NCBI GenBank assembly: GCA_046484775.1
Contig: JAWOIG010000162.1
Location: 1 to 7,275 of the forward strand
Direction of reading: 5' to 3'
Source of the DNA: JAFGQE01 sp046484775
Lineage (GTDB): Bacteria; Bacillota; Clostridia; DUPQ01
Length of the DNA stretch: 7,275 nt
Shown: one piece after another, positions 1 to 5,488 of the stretch
Layout of the letters: each line of letters starts with the position of its first letter
How positions within the stretch are numbered: position 1 is the first letter of the stretch
Made by a program: the position numbers and the translations under genes
Notes under the pieces: model-generated
Seen by the model: the letters and a program-made list of their open reading frames with translations, nothing else
What the model was told of the DNA's origin: nothing
Databases searched by the model: none

Positions 1-78
1 GAGATTGAGGGGAAATCGGCCGAGTGGATGGAGAAGGTGAGCGACGAACAATACATGGCCCAACCGGTCAACAAGTGA
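1..78 (+). CDS. C-terminal fragment of an unidentified protein (5' end outside window)
   Basis: The first reading frame is open from the window edge to a TGA at 76-78 and gives 25 residues ending in QYMAQPVNK. The composition (charged, with two Trp/Tyr-containing segments) looks protein-like, and the DNA is visibly more GC-rich than the AT-rich sequence that begins right after the stop. That supports a genuine gene tail. No family can be recognised from so short a piece. It is the only intact plus-strand coding sequence seen, and it points towards the minus-strand operon, separated from it by about 790 bp. No convincing terminator hairpin follows it. Confidence 0.5.
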   Translation, partial: EIEGKSAEWMEKVSDEQYMAQPVNK

Positions 79-290
79 TCCGAAAAGGCTAATCCATAAG
101 GACTAAAATTATCGCAAATATGATTCAATTAGATGCATTGAAACTTAAGATCCAGACATTTCTTTTAACTCCACTGTAAGATAAAAATTAAATCAAATCT
201 ATTCTCAATGCCGTTTCCTTAACAGGTAGTTTTGTACTCGAAGGAGAATCGTTTTTCTTTAAGCCTATGTTTTCTTGGGAATTTTCTATT
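79..290. other. AT-rich intergenic stretch without recognisable gene
   Basis: This stretch is AT-rich with stops in all frames. It holds no tRNA-like cloverleaf, no strong hairpin and no supported small gene. A 19-codon ATG frame at 120-179 has no ribosome binding site or recognisable sequence. It may include further, unrecognisable remains of the transposase whose C-terminus follows. Confidence 0.5.
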
Positions 291-563
291 TGGACGGACG
301 GATGACGTATTTTGAATGAAAATAGTTCGAAGTTGTTCGACAAGCGCAGCCATTATTCCGATGTTGCGAAGCTTTGCATAAACGAAAAAAACGCTTTGTT
401 TTTTAAAACCCGACGCGGCGCCCAAGTCGGGGACCTGTTTATGAGTCTGATCCTACCTGCCAACTGGCTGGTGTCAACCCCTTGGATTACCTGACCTGTT
501 GTTGAAAATGCCGGGAAACTGAAGGAATCTTTTGAAGATTACCTGCCTTGGAAATACCCCTGA
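291..563 (+). pseudogene. IS66-family transposase (TnpC) C-terminal relic, frameshifted
   Basis: Three reading frames have to be joined to recover one recognisable protein end. The frame at 366-452 reads KNALFFKTRRGAQVGDLFMSLI. After one missing base the next frame (455-496) reads TCQLAGVNPLDYLT. After a second shift, 498-560 reads VVENAGKLKESFEDYLPWKY and then P and a TGA at 561-563. This reproduces the order and spacing of the IS66-type TnpC C-terminus, which typically reads roughly KNSLFYKT.NGA.VGDLFMSLI.TC.L..VNPFDYLTEL, then about 15 residues, then MPWNY. Upstream, 291-329 (W-T-D-G, in-frame TGA, R-I-L-N-E-N-S-S) may match the DGR.x.IDNN motif before it, but this part is much less certain. 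No intact transposase, accessory TnpA/TnpB or terminal repeat is visible, so this is a dead remnant. Positions 366-563 are the well-supported part. Confidence 0.72.
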
Positions 564-865
564 TCCTCAGCCGTGTTATCCGTAATCAACCCGCTGTGTC
601 ACGGGGCCGTCGTATGGTTATGCCCTCTACCATAATTGTTTTCAGCCGAAGCAACCATGCAGGTGAAGTTTGCCCTGAAAACCACCCGGCATCCGCAGGA
701 TTTAGCAGATGCCGGCATGTCCGAATCAAAAATATCGGCTGCGCACGCTCACCGGAAAGACACAATCTTAGTACATGTCAACACAAATAAGGGAATAAAT
801 ATCATTTATATCAGATATACGGTACACGCAAAAGTTTTAAAATTAGTTCCGAAATGTCAGCAGCA
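564..865. other. Intergenic region downstream of the operon, no supported gene
   Basis: This separates the transposase relic from the end of the response regulator gene. Two overlapping plus-strand frames (548-790 and 636-869) are open but lack a ribosome binding site, recognisable motifs and protein-like composition. The only clear structure is the GC-rich inverted repeat at 686-715. The right end of the former IS element may lie here, but no inverted-repeat partner could be identified. Confidence 0.5.
686..715 (-). terminator. GC-rich hairpin, possible terminator of the stress/two-component operon
   Basis: CCGGCATC (686-693) and GATGCCGG (708-715) are perfect 8-bp inverted arms around a 14-nt loop. 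Read on the minus strand the stem is followed by GTGGTTTTC, a short T-containing tail. That is a weak fit to an intrinsic terminator about 150 nt past the response regulator stop. The poor T tract and the distance keep confidence low. It could equally be a relic of the mobile element that once occupied this region. Confidence 0.3.
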
Positions 866-2293
866 CTAATCCGAAACTCTTTCTTTTTCCCTGAATTCTC
901 CAGCGTCAATATGCAGACGGCGGAGAATTTTCTGGAGCGAGACTCTTTCAAGCCCGGATAAGCGGGCTGCCTGTGAGATATTTCCGCCGGTGTGTTCAAG
1001 CGCCTGCCTTATATAGGTTCGGGTGAAGTCATCCAAAAACCGTTCTTTGGCTTCACGGTAGGTTTCAAAATTTCCTGATGCGCCGGACAGCGCTGTTTTG
1101 CCGATTGAATCCATGAGGCGGATCTGTGTGTCCGTAATGACCTGACCGCTGCTGAATACGGCAAGCCTGCGGACAAAATTCAGCAGTTCCCTCACATTGC
1201 CGGGCCAGGACCGTTGACTCAGATATTCAAGAGCGTTCGGGGAAAATTCCTTATCTCCGATGCCCATTTCTATGCAGGATTCACGGAGGAAATGCACAGC
1301 CAGCAGGGGAATATCCTTTTGCCGTTCGCGAAGGGACGGAATCCGGATGGTAAGAACATTCAGTCGGTAATACAAATCTTCCCTGAATGCGCCAGCGGAA
1401 ATCAATGATTCGAGCCGCTGATTTGTCGAGGCTAAAATCCTCACATCCACGCGGATATTAACACTTCCGCCCACCGGGCGAATTTCTCTTTCCTGAAGCG
1501 CCCGAAGCAGTTTGGGTTGAAGATGAATGGGCATGTCGCCTATTTCGTCCAGATGCAGGCTTGATCCGTCTGCAGCTTGAAAAAGCCCCTGCCGCGCCTT
1601 GACTGCTCCGGTAAAAGCGCCTCTGACATGCCCGAACAGCTCGCTTTCCAGAATATTTTCCGAAACTGCCGTGCAGTTGACGCTGACAAGCGGTTTATCC
1701 CCTCTTCTGCTCAACCGGTGAATGGCTTTGGCTGCCAATTCTTTACCCACGCCGGATTCGCCCCGAATCAGCACCGTATAGTCGGCAGCCGCCACTGTCT
1801 CAATCTCTTTTTGAAGCTGACGCATGGACGGGCTTTCGCCGATCATTTGTTCGAAACGCAGGCACCCTGCCGCCGCCTCTCTCAGACGGTTATTTTCCCG
1901 GATCAGCCCTGCGCGTTCCAAGCCTTTTCTCACTGTGCGAAAGAGGATGTCTTGGTCAACAGGTTTTGTCAAAAAGTCATAGGCGCCTTTTTTGACTGCG
2001 GCGACCGCCGTCTCTATGGTTCCGAAACCGGTCAGCACAATCACTGTTAAAGAGGGAACAACCGCCAGCGCCTTTTCTAGCAGTTCAAGCCCGTTCATGC
2101 ACGGCATCCGCATGTCGGTGATCATAATGCCGTAAGGCATGGTTTGGAGCAGTTCCAACGCTTCTTCCCCGTTTTGTTTAACCATGACCGGATTGCCGGG
2201 GAATCCTTTTTGAATGAGCCGGGCTATGCCGCGCGCAAAATCCGGTTCATCATCCACCAGCAGAATAGAGACAAAGGATTTAATTTCAGACAT
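866..2293 (-). CDS. Sigma-54-dependent response regulator, NtrC family
   Basis: This 475-residue protein has the standard three-domain layout. The receiver (about 8-125) has the acidic pair D14-D15, phospho-acceptor D60 (in MITDMRMP), T88 and K110. The AAA+ sigma-54 activation domain (about 148-380) has Walker A GESGVGKE at 178-185, an intact GAFTGA loop at 225-230 that contacts sigma-54, Walker B HLDEIGDMP around 247-255, and RSWPGNVREL at 361-370. A Fis-type helix-turn-helix (about 437-460, GNISQAARLSGLERVS) binds DNA. All catalytic positions are present, so it should be a functional activator; the His where Phe is common in Walker B is a minor variation. I chose the ATG at 2293 because it gives the correct receiver N-terminus, has GAGG 6 nt upstream, and overlaps the kinase stop by 8 bp. 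The frame stays open further upstream, but only as a shadow of the kinase gene. It should be phosphorylated by that kinase. Confidence 0.95.
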   Translation of the reverse strand: MSEIKSFVSILLVDDEPDFARGIARLIQKGFPGNPVMVKQNGEEALELLQTMPYGIMITDMRMPCMNGLELLEKALAVVPSLTVIVLTGFGTIETAVAAVKKGAYDFLTKPVDQDILFRTVRKGLERAGLIRENNRLREAAAGCLRFEQMIGESPSMRQLQKEIETVAAADYTVLIRGESGVGKELAAKAIHRLSRRGDKPLVSVNCTAVSENILESELFGHVRGAFTGAVKARQGLFQAADGSSLHLDEIGDMPIHLQPKLLRALQEREIRPVGGSVNIRVDVRILASTNQRLESLISAGAFREDLYYRLNVLTIRIPSLRERQKDIPLLAVHFLRESCIEMGIGDKEFSPNALEYLSQRSWPGNVRELLNFVRRLAVFSSGQVITDTQIRLMDSIGKTALSGASGNFETYREAKERFLDDFTRTYIRQALEHTGGNISQAARLSGLERVSLQKILRRLHIDAGEFREKERVSD

Positions 2294-4193
2294 CTTCAGC
2301 CTCTTCGGTTTTAAGACGGAAGGAAAATACCGCGCCGTCTCTGTTTTCGACTGTAATCTGACCGCCCAAATCCATGACCAGTCCGTAAACAACGGAAAGG
2401 CCAAGCCCGGTTCCCCCTCCCGTCTGTTTTGTCGTAAAGAAGGGATCAAACACGCGGTTCAAATTTTCTTCTGCAATACCGGGACCGTTATCCTGAACAG
2501 TCAGCACAACTTCGCCTGTTTCCCGTTCATGATGCGCTGAAACGATAATTTTGCCCTGCGTTTCAGAAGTACGGTTTTCCAGAGCATCCAGAGCGTTGAT
2601 GATGAGATTGGTCAGTATCTGTTCCAGAGCAAAAATCGTTCCTCTGACCGGAGGAAGATCGGGCGGACAGTCAACCGTTATGGAAATTCCTTGTTTTGCG
2701 GCTTTGATGCTGAATACTCTGGCAATGAATCCGGCGATCTCTGCAAAATTGACATAAGAAAAAACCTCCGCTTTGGGCTGAGCGAACCGCATCAGATCGC
2801 TCAGAACTCTTTGAGCCTGAAGTGTGTGCCGGATAATGATATCCAAATCTTCGGCATGGGGGCTTTTTCCGTCATCCCAAAGAAGACGCGTATAGCAAAG
2901 AATCACGCCCAGAGGGTTATTGATTTCATGCGCCAGCCCCGAAGCGAGAAGCCCCAGCGCCACTGCCTTTTCGCTCTGCTGAAACTGCGCGGTCATCTTT
3001 TTTTCAAGGGTGTTGTCTCTGGCGTAAACAACGGTTTGCCCAAACGCGTTCCGGGCTTTCAGAGGATAGGCGCGAAGGATAAACGACCTCCTGTCCGGGA
3101 GAATGACTTCCCTTTGAATGATCTCTTTGCCGAAGTCCTCCGCCAGTTCCCTCAGTCCGAGAATATCCGCCAGATAGGCGTCGCTACCTGAAATTCCTTC
3201 GGCAAGCTGCTTGGCGGATGAATTGTCAAAGACAATTTCTCCTCTGCTGTTCAGCAGAAAAAGCGGGTCTGCAATGCCTTCAAAAATGGATTCCAGATTG
3301 GCAGCGTATGCGGCAAGCTGTTTTCGGGCGTCGTGCAGGAGATCTGCAAGCCGTTCAATATCTGCAATCATCTGATCAATCTCATTTCCTTCAGTGGACT
3401 CCCGGATAAGAGTTTTATCCGCCTCATCCGGAAATCGGTTTCGCATGACTTCGGTCAATCTGCCGATATTCAAAATCATGATGCGGTCGAAAAAAAAATG
3501 ATTGACGCCCAGTATTACCAGCGTGCCGAAGCAAAATATCATAACAAATCCAAGCGTTACGCGGCGGATTGCAGCAGATTCTCTTTCCACCGGCATTATC
3601 AGGCTGTCGAGGCCCCCGATTTCGCCTTCTTTTCGATAAAAACCTCTTTCATCGCCGTAGCGGTTCAGCAGGACGTTCGGCGCTTCCTGAGGCTGACCAT
3701 GGCAGACAAGGCAGGGTTTTTCGAATACCGCCGGACGGGCCATCAGAAAATATTTGTCTCCGTCGTTTTCGATAAATTGGCTGTGTATCTGAATGTCGGG
3801 GTTATTCTGAAAAAAGCGGATCAGCTGCTGTTCTAGTTCATTGGCGTAAAAGTCGGGATTTCTGGGATCAAGAGCGACCCGGCGATAGGTAAATTGGTTT
3901 TTTGCCATGTTCAGATCGGACATGACCATCCGGGTGACATAAGAGGTGGACATTCCTTCCATAATAAACGCCCCTTCAGGAAGCGATTTGTACATCACGG
4001 GACGGAGCGTTTCCCTCACATAGGTCTGAACCGCAAGCAAATTTGAAAATACCAGATGCGCCTTCTCTTCTACTTCCGCGGCTATCAGTCCTTTCAGGTA
4101 ATAGTGAAGCGATAAGCTGAACAGCAGTCCTATTCCAAATAAAAGCACCAAAAGACGGGTGTTGAGGCGGGTTTTCAGAGATGCCTGTTTCAT
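2286..4193 (-). CDS. Membrane sensor histidine kinase with heme-binding DUF3365 (Tll0287-like) sensor
   Basis: The product has 635 residues from the ATG at 4193. In order: membrane helix about 13-34; periplasmic DUF3365/Tll0287-like domain (about 40-205) with a CLVCH motif (C161, C164, H165), the signature for covalent c-type heme; second helix about 212-235; a HAMP-like linker (about 236-290); a PAS-like domain (about 296-395); a dimerisation/phospho-acceptor domain with AHEINNPLG (H422); and an ATPase domain with N-box NLIINALDAL (529-538), DNGPGI (568-573), FDPFFTTK (582-589) and GGGTGLGLS (592-600). All kinase motifs are intact. The start is supported by AGAGG 7 nt upstream and by an ATGA overlap with the preceding stop; the longer open frame beginning at 4343 adds 50 residues that only shadow the upstream gene. 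It presumably senses redox state or a heme ligand in the periplasm and phosphorylates the regulator encoded next. The actual signal cannot be read from sequence. Confidence 0.93.
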   Translation of the reverse strand: MKQASLKTRLNTRLLVLLFGIGLLFSLSLHYYLKGLIAAEVEEKAHLVFSNLLAVQTYVRETLRPVMYKSLPEGAFIMEGMSTSYVTRMVMSDLNMAKNQFTYRRVALDPRNPDFYANELEQQLIRFFQNNPDIQIHSQFIENDGDKYFLMARPAVFEKPCLVCHGQPQEAPNVLLNRYGDERGFYRKEGEIGGLDSLIMPVERESAAIRRVTLGFVMIFCFGTLVILGVNHFFFDRIMILNIGRLTEVMRNRFPDEADKTLIRESTEGNEIDQMIADIERLADLLHDARKQLAAYAANLESIFEGIADPLFLLNSRGEIVFDNSSAKQLAEGISGSDAYLADILGLRELAEDFGKEIIQREVILPDRRSFILRAYPLKARNAFGQTVVYARDNTLEKKMTAQFQQSEKAVALGLLASGLAHEINNPLGVILCYTRLLWDDGKSPHAEDLDIIIRHTLQAQRVLSDLMRFAQPKAEVFSYVNFAEIAGFIARVFSIKAAKQGISITVDCPPDLPPVRGTIFALEQILTNLIINALDALENRTSETQGKIIVSAHHERETGEVVLTVQDNGPGIAEENLNRVFDPFFTTKQTGGGTGLGLSVVYGLVMDLGGQITVENRDGAVFSFRLKTEEAEDV

Positions 4194-4801
4194 GGGAAAA
4201 CCTCTGGTGAAAAAAACTTCCACCATAGAAGAACGGCAATGAGCAGTAAGAATGAAAAACCTTCGCCGATGACAATAAACAGTACGATTCGTTTTCCGGA
4301 CTGGGTCAACTTGAGCCAAAAACGGTCCACAAACCATTTCCATATACGGATAAAGATGTTGGATGACCGGCTGATATCAATATAATTCAGAATACTTCTT
4401 GCCCAAAGATCGTATTCGCTTATGTCATCAGCGGAAGGCAAGGGCAGGGTGTTAATGTGAAAAGATATGATGCGGTTTCCGACAGGGCTTTCAGAACTCA
4501 TGGAAAAATCCATAAGATACTCTTGCCCTGAAAGTGAAAATTTGACGGATTTTCCCGGAACAAATTCATCAAATTTTCCGGAAAGGCTGATGATCTGTTC
4601 GGTTCGCTCATGCTCTATTTCGAGATCAAATCCTCCCCTGCTATCATCCGATAACCGGTAAGATTTCACATTCCATTGCGGGCATAATCGGAAAAGAGTT
4701 TCCTGCGATGGAAAACAATCGGTCGCCAGGCTATCCGGATAAGAAACAGAGAATTCTCTGAAATACGGCGCTGTCATCGGATAAAAAGCATCGGAACGCA
4801 T
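4190..4801 (-). CDS. Unrecognised protein with a C-terminal membrane anchor
   Basis: I do not recognise this 203-residue protein. Residues 1 to about 150 are soluble and polar, with alternating segments suggesting a beta-rich fold; no signal peptide is visible. An aromatic amphipathic segment follows (IFIRIWKWFVDRFW, about 149-162), then one strong hydrophobic helix (about 171-197) and an eight-residue tail, so it is probably tail-anchored with its bulk in the cytoplasm. Two starts are plausible. The ATG at 4801 has AAGGA close upstream but overlaps the stress-protein gene by 28 bp. The ATG at 4777 (residue 9) gives an ATGA overlap with that gene's stop but no ribosome binding site, and would depend on translational coupling. 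The stop overlaps the kinase start by 4 bp, so it is made together with the kinase. A membrane role beside the sensor, such as a modulator or scaffold, is inference from position alone. Confidence 0.82.
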   Translation of the reverse strand: MRSDAFYPMTAPYFREFSVSYPDSLATDCFPSQETLFRLCPQWNVKSYRLSDDSRGGFDLEIEHERTEQIISLSGKFDEFVPGKSVKFSLSGQEYLMDFSMSSESPVGNRIISFHINTLPLPSADDISEYDLWARSILNYIDISRSSNIFIRIWKWFVDRFWLKLTQSGKRIVLFIVIGEGFSFLLLIAVLLWWKFFSPEVFP

Positions 4802-5217
4802 GCTTCCTTAAAGACTCGCAAGGATACATTATAGGATTCTATGCGTTCACGCCATGTTTTTAACAATTTTGCACCCATAACCAGAAGATCGTAACCTCCT
4901 TCAGATGCCTCCCGGATTATTTCCACAGCAATGTCTCCCTGCCGCATTCGGGCTTCGAAAGGCACATTCAGGGCTGTGCATCGGCGAGCAAGAGCTTCGA
5001 GAGCGGCGTTTCCCTCTTTTATGAGCTCCCTGTTCAGGTGGTCACGGCATTCATTGCGGTTTACCGCATAAATTTCATGAGTGAATTTCTCCAGAAAGGT
5101 GCTTTGAACGTACAGCCCAATGATCTTAGACCCGAAGCGCTCCGCCAGTTCAATGGCTTTTTCTTCAGCCCTGAGTGTGTGATTCTCGCCGTCCGTGCAG
5201 ACCAATATTCGTTTCAT
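4774..5217 (-). CDS. Universal stress protein, UspA family
   Basis: This 147-residue protein has the single-domain Usp length and fold pattern. The N-terminal strand KRILVCTDG has the conserved Asp at residue 9, followed by a helix (EEKAIELAERF), the strand KIIGLYV, and the late strand GYDLLVMGAK (about 108-117), ending in VPMLFIR. The ATP-binding Usp subfamily continues after VMG with a glycine-rich G-x2-G-x9-G-(S/T) loop. Here that stretch reads AKLLKTWRERIESYNVS and lacks those glycines, so the protein probably does not bind ATP in the usual way. Only a weak AAGAAG/GTAAG stands in place of a ribosome binding site ahead of the ATG. It is the first gene of the operon with the anchor protein, kinase and regulator, behind a leader of roughly 157 nt. 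A role in stress signalling linked to that sensor is inferred from position. Confidence 0.9.
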   Translation of the reverse strand: MKRILVCTDGENHTLRAEEKAIELAERFGSKIIGLYVQSTFLEKFTHEIYAVNRNECRDHLNRELIKEGNAALEALARRCTALNVPFEARMRQGDIAVEIIREASEGGYDLLVMGAKLLKTWRERIESYNVSLRVFKEACVPMLFIR

Positions 5218-5295
5218 TATATATTCTTACTTCTTGAAAAGAATGAAAAAAACCTTCATGATCTAGTCAATCACCTCAAGTCATGAAAATAATTA

Positions 5296-5326
5296 GATTT
5301 GACAACTTTTCAACAATTGTCAAATC
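5296..5326. promoter_or_regulatory. Perfect 10-bp inverted repeat in the stress-operon leader
   Basis: GATTTGACAA (5296-5305) and TTGTCAAATC (5317-5326) are perfect inverted arms separated by 11 nt, so arm centres are 21 bp, or two helical turns, apart. This is the classic geometry of an operator for a dimeric regulator. The site lies downstream of the predicted sigma-70-type start and about 80 bp ahead of the stress-protein ATG, so it could act as a roadblock operator or, in RNA, as a leader hairpin. It is AT-rich and has no T tract in the minus direction, so it does not look like a terminator. Confidence 0.6.
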
Positions 5327-5380
5327 GATTTTCACGATAATATTAAGCAGTTAAGCATGGTAGATTGCAAAAACGCTTCA

Positions 5381-5409
5381 ATTATATTCTATCTTATCAA
5401 ATGGATCAA
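5381..5409 (-). promoter_or_regulatory. Sigma-70-type promoter for the stress/two-component operon
   Basis: On the minus strand TTGATC (5409-5404, four of six to the -35 consensus) is followed after exactly 17 bp by a perfect TATAAT (5386-5381). Transcription would start near 5374, leaving a leader of about 157 nt before the stress-protein ATG. It sits directly downstream of the terminator hairpin that closes the transporter unit, the expected place for a new promoter. No GG-N10-GC sigma-54 motif was found in the same gap, so this operon appears to be transcribed by the housekeeping holoenzyme. Confidence 0.6.
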
Positions 5410-5422
5410 GCCATAAAATAAT

Positions 5423-5462
5423 AAAAGGACTTATGTTATGAAGACATAATACAAGTCCTTTT
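5423..5462 (-). terminator. Intrinsic terminator of the transporter unit
   Basis: AAAAGGACTT (5423-5432) and AAGTCCTTTT (5453-5462) pair perfectly. The inner ATGTTATG and CATAATAC extend the stem with a single A-C mismatch and one G-T wobble, giving about 18 bp closed by a 4-nt AAGA loop. In the minus direction the stem ends in CCTTTTATTATTTTATG, a T-rich run-out. It begins 26 bp past the transporter stop codon. Because of its symmetry it could also stop transcripts arriving from the plus strand, though no plus-strand gene lies nearby. Confidence 0.85.
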
Positions 5463-5488
5463 CAGGAATTTCAGATATTAACAATGTC

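Noticed and set aside
832..868. ATTAGT/ACTAAT stem followed by TTTT at the regulator stop
   Set aside because: Only 6 AT-rich base pairs with a 17-nt loop, and it overlaps the stop codon; too weak to call a terminator.
548..869. Overlapping plus-strand frames of 80 and 77 codons
   Set aside because: No ribosome binding site or recognisable motif, and composition unlike protein. The first begins inside the transposase relic in a different frame.
1577..2050. 157-codon plus-strand frame
   Set aside because: It is antisense to the regulator's receiver and AAA+ domains, with no ribosome binding site or family motif.
2294..2449. Longer N-terminus for the response regulator (open frame to 2449)
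   Set aside because: The extension shadows the kinase ATPase domain. The ATG at 2293 gives a receiver of normal length with GAGG upstream.
4194..4343. Longer N-terminus for the histidine kinase (open frame to 4343)
   Set aside because: The extra 50 residues are charged, do not resemble a kinase N-terminus and lie in the coding region of the anchor protein. The ATG at 4193 has a good ribosome binding site and places the first membrane helix normally.
5215..5221. TATAAT overlapping the stress-protein start codon
   Set aside because: A start set by this box would fall inside the coding region. The box at 5381-5386 has a -35 at 17 bp and sits sensibly upstream.
5362..5380. Sigma-54-like TGAAGCG...TTGCA on the minus strand upstream of the stress protein
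   Set aside because: The second invariant G is missing and the spacing is one base short, so it fails the basic GG-N10-GC rule.
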